Assembly: GCA_045627805.1 (NCBI GenBank)
Contig: JAZQOJ010000201.1
Coordinates: 90,593 to 154,592 of the forward strand
Source: UBA1756 sp045627805
Lineage (GTDB): Bacteria; Bacteroidota; Bacteroidia; Bacteroidales; WCHB1-69
Reading direction: 5' to 3'
Length of the DNA stretch: 64,000 nucleotides
In this document: positions 51,340 through 58,894 of the stretch, piece by piece
Layout of the letters: every line of letters starts with the position of its first letter
Position numbering within the stretch: position 1 is the first letter of the stretch
Position numbers and translations under genes: made by a program
The notes under the pieces: generated by a model
Databases searched by the model: none
What the model saw: the letters and a program-made list of their open reading frames with translations, nothing else
Told to the model about the DNA's origin: nothing

Positions 51340-51687
51340 TTATTTGGCATATTTGGATTTCAAGGATTCCATATCGGCCTTGGTGGCATTCTTTGGAATT
51401 TCAGGTAATTTAGCCAAGGTCATTTGATCCAATGCGAGTACCCAATCATCACTTGAAGCAACTTGCACCTTGATGCCGAATTTGTCTAACAGATCTTTTT
51501 CAAAACCTCCTACGGTTTTGCTCGATCTGCATTCGTAGCTGCCTGTTTTTGAAGTAATTTCGGTTACTTTTTCGCTACCTGTACAACGTTTTGCACCATT
51601 GTAAACTCTTAAAGTGCCACCAAATTCTTTCTTGAAATTGTTGCACAATGTTGACACCAAAAGGCGTCCGTCGATTTTAATTTCCAT
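51340..51687 (-). CDS. Small soluble protein, paralogue of the 60135 product
   Basis: 115 aa. 'KIDGRLLVSTLCNNFKKEFGGTLRVYNG...GSYECRSSKTVGGFEKDLLDKFGIKVQVAS' aligns with 'SISGRLTVKSLQKQFKDAFGATLRVYKG...GELKCAGNLKVGNFENKMKELFGVTVQVAN' at 60135-60440. The family looks like a compact alpha/beta protein with two F-x(n)-FG...hVQV repeats. I cannot name it. Last gene of the island operon. Confidence 0.6.
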   Translation of the reverse strand: MEIKIDGRLLVSTLCNNFKKEFGGTLRVYNGAKRCTGSEKVTEITSKTGSYECRSSKTVGGFEKDLLDKFGIKVQVASSDDWVLALDQMTLAKLPEIPKNATKADMESLKSKYAK

Positions 51688-51723
51688 AATAGTTTGATTT
51701 TTGTTAATTAATTGGTATTAAGA

Positions 51724-53028
51724 TTATTGGTTGTCGTTTCGATGTATCATATTGTAGAATTTCTGCCGTGTGACTTCAAACAAATCGTTGTGCCGCATTC
51801 GCGTATGGCGCTTGACCCCTTTTAGAAATTCCTTGAAATAAATGTCATCAACAGGATATTGCATCATAAAACCATACACATCGCTATAGAGAATTTGCGT
51901 ATAAATTTGATCACAAGGGAAATCTTTCAAATTGTATTGTGACAGCTGAATTTGATTATAATCAGGTGTAAGCAGAAAACATCTCACTTTTTTTCCTGAT
52001 GGCTTAGCTTCGGATTGGGCAAAAGTGTAATATTTATTTAATTGACTACCAGATAATTCCTTGTCAAAAGTTTGCACACCATTGATCTTAGAAGTTACTT
52101 TATTTTCCACCACGACGATTTCCTCTTCATTCTCCAGCCAAATATCAATATTGTGGTATTCTCTTTTCACAATAGGAAAATCTTTTACCACCGTATTCAA
52201 CTTTTGACGTGCGAAATCAACAATCAGTTTGGGATATTTTTCAATAAAGTGGGCAAAGCCGTTTGAAAATGCCAGTTCGTAGTTTTCAATGCCGCAGACA
52301 TCAAAAAAGTTCACTTCATCCTTTTCCTCTTGGATGGCTGTAACCTTATCCAATTCGCCCGTCCATAAGTCAGGGCAATGAATTAAATCCAGAAGTTTCT
52401 GGTAGTCAGCTGATTCACTATTGAAATATTGTTTCAAAGAGCATCTGGCCTGCTGCGTTTCTGATAGGAGTACCACCTTCGCTTTGGCGGGATCAAACTC
52501 ATCCTTTTTCCCAGACTTGAAAACGATGTAAACGGGCTGCGACGGCCGTTTCACGCTTTCAGCACACATTGAAATGTAGATGGGCTGATGAAGTGGAGTT
52601 TCCTTAAGCAAATTCCCGCTTTTATCAACAATATGGTCCTTGTTTTGGCTGAATATATCAATGATGGACTTGCCGCCATACTTCACTTCATTTTGGGCAA
52701 TGTAGGCGTTTTGTCTATCCCTATTTTTCTGTTCCGAGATACGGGGATCGCAAATGTCGGAAATGCCTTGTGCCAAACCAACCACTTCCACAGCGCCCTT
52801 GCCCTCAACGCCACGCACCATCAGCATATACTCGATTTTCTCAAAATGTTCGATTGAATACGTGCCGTAGGGCTGAACATACAAATAGTGTCGGCCGTTG
52901 TCGTCTTTATAAAGATTGATGACTTCGTGTCCCACATTATCCGTAAGATAATCGCCTGAAAAAAGACGGTTTATGATGATTTCGTTGCGGGGAGTGGTTC
53001 CCCCTTTGATTCTCTCACTCATAAGCAA
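51724..53028 (-). CDS. PD-(D/E)XK nuclease superfamily protein
   Basis: 434 aa. The C-terminal half carries 'NIDIWLENEEEIVVVENKVTSK', a PD-(D/E)XK core (Asp ... Glu-x-Lys) as in the PDDEXK_4 family, with flanking helices. The N-terminal ~230 residues are of unknown fold. The start may be the second Met (53022). Such proteins appear in defence and DNA-repair islands. Here it is the largest gene of the inserted island, beside a TerB-like gene. Confidence 0.7.
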   Translation of the reverse strand: MLMSERIKGGTTPRNEIIINRLFSGDYLTDNVGHEVINLYKDDNGRHYLYVQPYGTYSIEHFEKIEYMLMVRGVEGKGAVEVVGLAQGISDICDPRISEQKNRDRQNAYIAQNEVKYGGKSIIDIFSQNKDHIVDKSGNLLKETPLHQPIYISMCAESVKRPSQPVYIVFKSGKKDEFDPAKAKVVLLSETQQARCSLKQYFNSESADYQKLLDLIHCPDLWTGELDKVTAIQEEKDEVNFFDVCGIENYELAFSNGFAHFIEKYPKLIVDFARQKLNTVVKDFPIVKREYHNIDIWLENEEEIVVVENKVTSKINGVQTFDKELSGSQLNKYYTFAQSEAKPSGKKVRCFLLTPDYNQIQLSQYNLKDFPCDQIYTQILYSDVYGFMMQYPVDDIYFKEFLKGVKRHTRMRHNDLFEVTRQKFYNMIHRNDNQ

Positions 53029-53109
53029 TATTGATTTTACTCTTTCTCATTCAACAACTTGTCAAGCTTTTCCTCGATTTTTTTAAGTTTTTCTTGTTTC
53101 TTAAAAAAA

Positions 53110-53143
53110 GAGGCCGACTACAAAATTACTTTTAGTCGGCCTC
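53110..53143 (-). terminator. Hairpin after the TerB-like gene
   Basis: GAGGCCGACT / AGTCGGCCTC perfect 10-bp stem, 14-nt loop. On the minus strand a T-run follows. It separates the TerB-like gene from the nuclease gene, and a short coiled-coil frame (53037-53109, ending KLDKLLNEKE) lies between. Confidence 0.75.
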
Positions 53144-53157
53144 CTTCTAGTGCATTA

Positions 53158-53571
53158 TTATTCCATATTGATTTCAAGTTCGTCTTCCTCTTTTACAAGG
53201 TCGGCAAGCATCAGGATGGCATCTTCTGTTTCAATTCCCAATGCTTCTGCAATAACAAGCATATTGCTGATTTCGGCGTGAGTGAGTTCGTTGTCAGCAA
53301 TTAACATTTGCAGTGCGGCTTCAAAAATGATACCGATTTCTTCATCGTCAACGCCCTCAGCGGCATCAAGCAATGCAGCATTTACTTGGTTGTCGGTCAT
53401 CTTTTCCAAAGCTGCTACCTGGCTGTCAACAGCTGCTTGGAATTTTTTTTCGTCCAATTCAAGCGCCTCAGCGATTTCCTCTACTGCAACTTTTTCGGCT
53501 TCATCATAAACGCCGTCTGCCCAAATGGCAGAAGCGATAACATTTGCAATATTTTCGATTTTAGTCTTCAT
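53158..53571 (-). CDS. TerB-like protein
   Basis: 137 aa, all helical and very acidic. 'NVIASAIWADGVYDEAEKVAVEEIAEAL' and 'LIADNELTHAEISNMLVIAEALGI' show the DG/DN...E helical repeats of the TerB/tellurite-resistance fold, which may bind metal. TerB proteins occur with membrane proteins and nucleases in stress and defence islands, as here. Confidence 0.75.
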   Translation of the reverse strand: MKTKIENIANVIASAIWADGVYDEAEKVAVEEIAEALELDEKKFQAAVDSQVAALEKMTDNQVNAALLDAAEGVDDEEIGIIFEAALQMLIADNELTHAEISNMLVIAEALGIETEDAILMLADLVKEEDELEINME

Positions 53572-53576
53572 ACTTT

Positions 53577-53714
53577 CTATTTAAATAAGCGTTTAATACG
53601 ATTTTTCAAACTGCCTTGAGCTTTTCTGGCTTTTGCCATACGAGCGGCGATTGCCTTACCTTCTTTGGTACGTTTGTCAACTGTACCGTCTTTTGTTTTT
53701 TTAACTGTTGCCAT
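53577..53714 (-). CDS. 45-aa basic micro-protein, KKDGTVDKR family
   Basis: MATVKKTKDGTVDKRTKEGK then AIAARMAKARKAQ and a LKNRIKRLFK tail. First ~30 residues are nearly identical to the 53730 product. No membrane segment. Extremely Lys/Arg-rich, suggesting nucleic-acid or ribosome binding. Confidence 0.65.
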   Translation of the reverse strand: MATVKKTKDGTVDKRTKEGKAIAARMAKARKAQGSLKNRIKRLFK

Positions 53715-53729
53715 AATTGTGTGTTTTAA

Positions 53730-53861
53730 TTATTTACGTTTTAATTTACGTGCTTTTGCTGCTGCGCGGCGAGCTTTTGCCATACGAGCAGCGATTGCTT
53801 TACCTTCTTTGGTGCGTTTGTCAACAGTACCGTCTTTGGTCTTTTTTACAGTTGTTGCCAT
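53730..53861 (-). CDS. 43-aa basic micro-protein, KKDGTVDKR family
   Basis: MATTVKKTKDGTVDKRTKEG then KAIAARMAKARRAAAKARKL and KRK. Paralogue of the 53577 product; the tandem pair implies duplication. It follows the OmpA-domain gene by 30 nt. Confidence 0.65.
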   Translation of the reverse strand: MATTVKKTKDGTVDKRTKEGKAIAARMAKARRAAAKARKLKRK

Positions 53862-53891
53862 AATAAAAATTTTAATGGTTAATATTGAAAC

Positions 53892-54851
53892 TTATTCAAC
53901 GACAATGAATTCTGTGCGGCGATTTTCAGGCGCATTCGGATTGTCGGTGTTTTTCAGACGAGTGGAGCCGAAACCCGCAGCTTCCAAACGGGATGCATCA
54001 ATTCCTTCATTTTGAATCAGGAAATCAACAGCGGCTTGGGCTCTGTCCTCACTTAACTTCTGGTTGACCGCCGCATCACCTTCGGCGCTGGTGTGTCCTT
54101 CCAAACGAAGTTTGATTTGCGGATTTTTAGTCATCACTTTGGCCAAATCGTGCAGCACGAATTTCGCGTTCTCCGGCAGAACCGCCTTGCCTTTTTCAAA
54201 TTCAGCCGCATTGAAGTTCTTTTCAATTTCCTCAATTTGCTGCATATAAACAGTATCGTGTACCACGACTTCTTTTTCTACCACTTTTTCTACCACTTTT
54301 TCTACCACTGCTGGCTCTTTGTTGCAACTTTTGACCAATAATGCAGCAATAATGGCGAGGATAGCAATGATGGCGATGAGTATCCACAACCATTTTTTGT
54401 TCTTTGTGGTTGCCGGCGCCGGTGGAACGTAGCCGTTGAGGTATTCCAAATGATATCCTCCCTTTTGTCCGAAGCCCTTGGTAGCAGCGGTGAATTCAGC
54501 GATTTCAATTCCGTATTGTGCGGCGTGGTCAACCATTTTTTGGAAACTGCCTTTCGTCCACATACGCACTACGGCTATTTGGGTGTTGTCGGATAATTTA
54601 AGCCACTCATCACTTCCTGTGAAATAGGCCTGCCCATCCGCATACCATTGGTCGCCAGCTTTGATGTGCTGGTCGATTTCTGTTTTCGCCATAAAGATTT
54701 CGCTTGTTCCGCAGTCCGTATTCAAAGAATTCGGAAACGCTTTTTTCAGATCATTTAATGTGGCGTGTGGATACATTACCAGATACGCATTTACAATTCC
54801 TAAAGCCGTGCGATTTTGGGCTTTTCCATAGACTCTTACTTTGTTAACCAT
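53892..54851 (-). CDS. Membrane protein with C-terminal OmpA peptidoglycan-binding domain
   Basis: 319 aa. N-terminal ~140 residues form a soluble domain ('NRTALGIVNAYLVMYPHATLNDLKKAFP'), which precedes one membrane helix (~153-172, 'KKWLWILIAIIAILAIIAAL'), a short VVEK repeat (a 12-bp DNA repeat) and an OmpA domain (~215-319: 'KAVLPENAKFVLHDLAKVM', 'LRLEGHTSAEGDAAVNQKLSEDRAQA', 'NRRTEFIV'). The topology has the N-domain inside and the OmpA domain in the periplasm. Could bring cytoplasmic events to the cell wall. Second gene of the island operon. Confidence 0.75.
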   Translation of the reverse strand: MVNKVRVYGKAQNRTALGIVNAYLVMYPHATLNDLKKAFPNSLNTDCGTSEIFMAKTEIDQHIKAGDQWYADGQAYFTGSDEWLKLSDNTQIAVVRMWTKGSFQKMVDHAAQYGIEIAEFTAATKGFGQKGGYHLEYLNGYVPPAPATTKNKKWLWILIAIIAILAIIAALLVKSCNKEPAVVEKVVEKVVEKEVVVHDTVYMQQIEEIEKNFNAAEFEKGKAVLPENAKFVLHDLAKVMTKNPQIKLRLEGHTSAEGDAAVNQKLSEDRAQAAVDFLIQNEGIDASRLEAAGFGSTRLKNTDNPNAPENRRTEFIVVE

Positions 54852-55086
54852 AATAATATTGTTTAATGAATTTCTTAAAATTATTACCTATTTCAACTTT
54901 CGCAGACCGTTTTTTTTCTTGTTGTAATGGAGACTTGCGACTTTTGACTTACGACTTTCCACGTCGGAATTGAAAATATGATGGCAAATCCATTCATTCT
55001 CGTTGTTCTCAAGTCTCAAGTCCTAAGTCTGTTATAATTATTTTGTCAACTTGCGAAACTTGAATTACCTAAACATTTTGTGCTCC

Positions 55087-55206
55087 TTACAGCAAAAATG
55101 CTAAAACTGCCGTGACTATGATGGCTAAGAATATTACTGCGCCGCAACCGGTGCTTTGTTTGTAACGTTTGTCGATTGTTCCGTCTTTTTTGTACTTGGC
55201 TGCCAT
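55087..55206 (-). CDS. 39-aa tail-anchored micro-protein, KKDGTVDKR family
   Basis: MAAKYKKDGTIDKRYKQSTG followed by a Cys-Gly turn and a membrane helix to the end (AVIFLAIIVTAVLAFLL). The N-terminus matches the two basic micro-proteins of the same operon. Its promoter region carries an 11-bp repeat array also found before the 60135-60440 gene. Otherwise 54852-55583 has no gene; 54930-55040 shows degenerate GACTT(A/G)-type simple repeats. Confidence 0.65.
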   Translation of the reverse strand: MAAKYKKDGTIDKRYKQSTGCGAVIFLAIIVTAVLAFLL

Positions 55207-55265
55207 AATTTTTGTGTGTTAGTTAATTATCATTTTACTTTGCAAATATCCTCCAAAAACCGTCC

Positions 55266-55309
55266 CCTTTTAGTCCGTAATTAGTCCTTGTTTGATTCTT
55301 GTTTGGTTC
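55266..55309 (-). promoter_or_regulatory. Four-unit 11-bp repeat array upstream of the island operon
   Basis: On the minus strand: GAACCAAACAA, GAATCAAACAA, GGACTAATTAC, GGACTAAAAGG, exact 11-bp spacing, followed by GATATTTG, which matches TAnnTTTG at 7 of 8 positions. A matching array lies at 60580-60623. Likely activator sites that replace a -33 element. Confidence 0.65.
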
Positions 55310-55507
55310 TTTTTTTAGTAAAGAGGGACTTTGAAAATTAATTCTATGTTTTATGGAGCAAAAATAGTAAAAAAAATGAGAAAATAATATAATAATTTGA
55401 GAAAATTAAATTTTTATAAAACTTAAAATCATATTTAGATTATTAAAACTCACATTTTATACATAACGGTTTGTAATAATTTGCTGTGGATAATCAGCTA
55501 TTTGCGC

Positions 55508-55581
55508 AGCACAAAGCGTTTGATTTCGTCTTCGTGGCCCGACTTGCTGTTGATGGCATACAATTTGGTGAGGAGGTGCAT
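55508..55581 (-). pseudogene. 5' fragment of the M20 peptidase gene
   Basis: 24 codons (MHLLTKLYAINSKSGHEDEI then KRFV) matching the start of the 50120-50848 product, cut off after codon ~25. It follows the intact channel gene exactly as the full peptidase follows the truncated channel at 50851. Confidence 0.88.
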
Positions 55582-56011
55582 ACTTAATCTTTATAAAACT
55601 CGTAACCATAATCTTTCCCTGCAATACGCGTCGTAAGTTCCTTTGAAGGTTCGAGGTCTGTTATTCCGGCAAAATGTTTGTTGAATGCTTGTGCCATTGT
55701 CTGACTGATTTGCAAAGAACGGAAATCCCAACAAGTTACACTCCAAGCTATTCGGATGGTGAAGGCATTGGCGTTTGAGTTGATGTGACGGGCGATGTTC
55801 TTTGGCGACGTCCCATTATGAAATTTCTGTCTATCACTTTCCAAATCGTATTGTTCTTTTATTTTTTGAGTCAAATCACAAAACATAGCGTCAAAGCGGG
55901 ACGTATTATGAATGGTTATGCCAGGATCATCATACGTCTCATCGCCTTTTTCCCCTCCTATGATATAATGGAATTGGGTGGGGAAAACAGGCTCCTGACC
56001 GCCACTGGCGG
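55508..56011. repeat. Right copy of the ~505-bp direct repeat flanking the island
   Basis: See 50775-51279. Together the two copies show that 51280-55507 was inserted between the channel and the peptidase genes with duplication of the junction. Confidence 0.9.
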
Positions 56012-57302
56012 AAAGAATAAAAATCACCCAACTGTTTTCGGCCGACGACAACCGGTCAATATCATTCAGGAAAGTTCTTAAATTGGGACAAGCGTTTTCA
56101 TTCGAAATATTATAGTAAGTGACCGGCTGCTCGGGACGAAGTTCTATCTCCTTACTTACATAATTGAATTTCCCAATTTTTGCAAGATAATAGGCGAAAT
56201 GGCCGGTCGCAGCTTCGGCATAACTTGATGTGGAAACAATAGTAATGTTGGACCCTCTGTCTATACAACAACCATACGGACGATTGACATCGAACATTTC
56301 AACGACAAGACGATCAACGGGGCGCTCTTCAATGGGACGTGTCGTGGCCAAATTACGCAAACGGAATTCGTTAGAAGCATCCACAGCGCCCAGAATATCC
56401 TCCTCGCTCATTCTGTATTTTGATTTAATGTCATCTAAAGACACGAAAGCCGGAGTCCGTAAATATTTCGTATATCGACATTGGACAAATCTAAATGCGA
56501 ACTTCAGTTGTTGGATATTTTTTTCAGTTTCCTTTTCTTTCTGTTCTTCCTCCATCACTTCGGTAAAGCCGGAACCGATGAGCCCGGCGGGAACGGCAAA
56601 CATAGCGATTCCCAGAATCCCCACGATGAAAGCGATTACCTGTCCGACCGGAGTGATGGGCGGGAATTCACCGAAACCGCCAGGGTCGCCGACGTACTGC
56701 GCGAAGGCCCAAATCACGGAATACAAGCCGTTGTCGTAGGCTTCCGGCTGCGCCTCGTGCTCCACGAAAAAGAGAATGAACGACAGAATCAGCGTCACAA
56801 TGAGCAGAAACTGCATCGAGACCAGCAGCTCGTTCTTCTTTGAGCGGAAAGCATTGGCCAGCAGCTGGAAAGAGTGCATATAGCGGAAGATGCGCAGCAG
56901 ACGGGCCACTCGCAGCGACTTGAGCACGAGATAGGGTACCGGCATAAAGAAACTGAAGAAGAAGGGATAGGTGGAGATGAAATCGATGAAGCCGTAAAAA
57001 GTGAAACAGTACCTCACGCGACCTTTGAAACCTTTATATTTCGGGTCGAGCATATCGGCATTCCAAATGCGCAAGGTGACTTCTATCGTAAAGAAAATCT
57101 GCGTCACCCAATCCACAATGTTCAGGACGGTTTGGTGATGTTCGGAAAAGCCATTGAAGGTAGTAAGAAACACCTCGATGGTGCTGATGACGATAAAACC
57201 GATAATCATCCAATCCACCACATTGTGCCACTGCTTGGTGTGCAGATTGTCATCAAAAACGTTGTTGAGTTCGCGTTTGAAATTTTGTATTTTCGGATGC
57301 AT
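55584..57302 (-). CDS. Voltage-gated-type ion channel with large C-terminal domain
   Basis: 572 aa from the ATG at 57302 (34 residues upstream in frame are unlikely to be coding). Six membrane helices at ~28-245, with S4-like 'LKSLRVARLLRIFRYMHSF' (three regularly spaced Arg). The pore loop at 201-213 reads 'AQYVGDPGGFGEF' where K+ channels have TVGYGD, so selectivity is uncertain. Residues ~260-572 are a large cytoplasmic domain with no family I recognise ('RPYGCCIDRGSNITIVSTSS', 'FILSASGGQEPVFPTQFHY'). Downstream lies the peptidase fragment. Originally the channel, peptidase and pcp genes formed one operon. Confidence 0.75.
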   Translation of the reverse strand: MHPKIQNFKRELNNVFDDNLHTKQWHNVVDWMIIGFIVISTIEVFLTTFNGFSEHHQTVLNIVDWVTQIFFTIEVTLRIWNADMLDPKYKGFKGRVRYCFTFYGFIDFISTYPFFFSFFMPVPYLVLKSLRVARLLRIFRYMHSFQLLANAFRSKKNELLVSMQFLLIVTLILSFILFFVEHEAQPEAYDNGLYSVIWAFAQYVGDPGGFGEFPPITPVGQVIAFIVGILGIAMFAVPAGLIGSGFTEVMEEEQKEKETEKNIQQLKFAFRFVQCRYTKYLRTPAFVSLDDIKSKYRMSEEDILGAVDASNEFRLRNLATTRPIEERPVDRLVVEMFDVNRPYGCCIDRGSNITIVSTSSYAEAATGHFAYYLAKIGKFNYVSKEIELRPEQPVTYYNISNENACPNLRTFLNDIDRLSSAENSWVIFILSASGGQEPVFPTQFHYIIGGEKGDETYDDPGITIHNTSRFDAMFCDLTQKIKEQYDLESDRQKFHNGTSPKNIARHINSNANAFTIRIAWSVTCWDFRSLQISQTMAQAFNKHFAGITDLEPSKELTTRIAGKDYGYEFYKD

Positions 57303-57343
57303 AATGAGTCTGAATATGTGAGTCGTTTTTATAAGATAGTAGC

Positions 57344-58108
57344 TTAATTCATCATCCACGCCACTCCCAAGCCCACAAAGCTCATTGAGCGCGGGTTCTG
57401 GCAATTGAAGCCGGCATACAAATCGAGTTGCACCTTCGGATGCACCACATAGCTAAGCCCGAAGTCGAGGTCGCATTCGGCTTCGGTATGGTGGATTGCG
57501 TATTTGGTGAAGTAGTTGTAACTTTCCACAAACAGTCCCAAATCGTCAGTAACATTGAACCCAAGGCAGACGCCCAAGAATGTGGCGGGAGTCGCATTCA
57601 CACCATTCCACTCGGCTCCGACATCATAACCTACGCTGAACCAGTCGGTTACATCATTTTGAAAAAGCAAGTGCAGCGACGGGGCAACGTGCGTTTCGTG
57701 CAACTGAGCACGAGTCAGCGGGATGGCGAGGTTGGCCATCAATGAGATTTTCGGCACCCATTTGTAACCGTCAAAAATTTTGACTTTGGTTCCCAGTACG
57801 AGTGGGCACACGTCGTAGCCCCATTTATGCGGATTTTCAGTTTGAAATAGTGCGCCATCGTATTCGAGACGAAGTTCCGCGAATTGGGTCACGCCGAAGC
57901 GGAACATAGTGGTCGGAAGCACGATGGAGCAGCCGTCACCGAATCCGCTTTCAACCCCAGTTTCCCATTGCACTTTCAGAAATGGGAGCACATCGGTTCC
58001 CGTTGACATTCCCGGGCGATCAGCCATCACGCCGGGATGGTCTTCCTGCGCAAATCCTACAACAGTCGCCATCAACAAGGCGACAACAAACAAGATTTTC
58101 TTCATCAT
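57344..58108 (-). CDS. Outer-membrane beta-barrel protein (MetA-pathway-like)
   Basis: 254 aa from the ATG at 58108. Signal peptide 'MMKKILFVVALLMATVVGFAQ'. 'ADRPGMSTGTDVLPFLKVQWETGVES' and the alternating strands to 'SFVGLGVAWMMN' fit the Phenol_MetA_deg/transporter-type barrel family that is common in Bacteroidota. Probably an outer-membrane pore. It lies 41 nt upstream of the channel gene on the same strand. Confidence 0.75.
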   Translation of the reverse strand: MMKKILFVVALLMATVVGFAQEDHPGVMADRPGMSTGTDVLPFLKVQWETGVESGFGDGCSIVLPTTMFRFGVTQFAELRLEYDGALFQTENPHKWGYDVCPLVLGTKVKIFDGYKWVPKISLMANLAIPLTRAQLHETHVAPSLHLLFQNDVTDWFSVGYDVGAEWNGVNATPATFLGVCLGFNVTDDLGLFVESYNYFTKYAIHHTEAECDLDFGLSYVVHPKVQLDLYAGFNCQNPRSMSFVGLGVAWMMN

Positions 58109-58109
58109 A

Positions 58110-58259
58110 TTATAATTTCCCCAATAATTTTCCGGCAATCCTGCCTTTGATGCGATTTTTCACGCGCTTGCCGACTTTCCCCTTTTTCACCGCATCCACA
58201 TCGCCCAACACTTTGGCTGTGGTGTATAATGTGGAACGGATTTTCGATATTAAACTCAT
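58110..58259 (-). CDS. 49-aa basic micro-protein
   Basis: MSLISKIRSTLYTTAKVLGD then VDAVKKGKVGKRVKNRIKGR and IAGKLLGKL. Helical, strongly basic, no membrane segment. Lies between the coiled-coil gene and the barrel gene, 1 nt before the barrel start. The 'KNRIK' tail recalls the 53577 micro-protein. Confidence 0.5.
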   Translation of the reverse strand: MSLISKIRSTLYTTAKVLGDVDAVKKGKVGKRVKNRIKGRIAGKLLGKL

Positions 58260-58311
58260 TCTAACTTTTTTTATATCAATATTTTGTCAAACAATCAAAA
58301 TAATGAGACAA

Positions 58312-58346
58312 ACAGAAACCGGCGGTTTAACTTGGCCGGTTTCTGT
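58312..58346 (-). terminator. Hairpin after the coiled-coil gene
   Basis: ACAGAAACCGGC / GCCGGTTTCTGT perfect 12-bp stem with 11-nt loop. Confidence 0.75.
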
Positions 58347-58354
58347 CAGTGGAC

Positions 58355-58600
58355 TTAATTCTTTTCTCTTTTCAATGCCTCTTTCGCTCTTTCCAAGTCG
58401 TTTTTCAAACGTTCAATGGTACGATCGTGAGAAGCTGCGGCAGAAATCTTGCTTTTGCGCCAGCTGGCCTTCGAATCAGTGCTCGTAGCTGACTTTATTC
58501 TCGCAGCGTAATTTTCGTTATCTCTTTTCTTGTTTGCTCGTTCTCTTTCAATCGCAGCACGAATGTCGATGATTTTCTTTTTGTAATATTCTTTGCTCAT
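58355..58600 (-). CDS. Small coiled-coil protein
   Basis: 81 aa, fully helical and charged ('AAIERERANKKRDNENYAARI', 'RTIERLKNDLERAKEALKREKN'). No membrane segment. First gene of the leftward cluster; function unknown. Confidence 0.55.
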   Translation of the reverse strand: MSKEYYKKKIIDIRAAIERERANKKRDNENYAARIKSATSTDSKASWRKSKISAAASHDRTIERLKNDLERAKEALKREKN

Positions 58601-58636
58601 AATTTTTAGTGCTTTTAAAATGTTTTCTATTATTCT

Positions 58637-58702
58637 AAAGAACGTGGTGCCGATTTCTTTCGGCTTGGGCCCTCGCGGGTTGATTGGTGCGAGCGAGGGA
58701 GA
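58637..58702. repeat. Left copy of a ~66-bp direct repeat around the first AAA gene
   Basis: AAAGAACGTGGTGCCGATTT... with an internal GCCGA/TCGGC hairpin, repeated at 60055-60120. In both copies it lies between leftward small-protein genes, so it looks like a conserved 3' region duplicated when the AAA gene entered. Otherwise 58601-58894 holds only the AAA promoter. Confidence 0.8.
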
Positions 58703-58795
58703 TAATCTTTATGCAGTCGCCTTGCGGCAACCACCTATGTATTGTATTGCAGAGAAAAAATTTTGTACCGGAATGCTTTTTTCAAAAAATAAGTG

Positions 58796-58803
58796 TATTT
58801 TTG
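58796..58803 (+). promoter_or_regulatory. -7 element of the first AAA gene
   Basis: TATTTTTG, ~90 nt before the ATG. Between them lie TATTGTAA and TTACAATA, an inverted pair that may bind a regulator. Confidence 0.45.
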
Positions 58804-58894
58804 CAATGTGATTTATATTGTAAAAATGAGATTGTACTTCCGATTTGCAATGTAAATATTACAATAAAATATTACGTTATCATTATTACACGCT

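Noticed and set aside
53037..53109. Short coiled-coil frame ending KLDKLLNEKE
   Set aside because: No start codon or ribosome-binding context; mentioned only as a possible remnant in the terminator entry.
54930..55040. Possible insertion-sequence remnant
   Set aside because: Only degenerate GACTT-type simple repeats; no transposase fragment or terminal inverted repeats.
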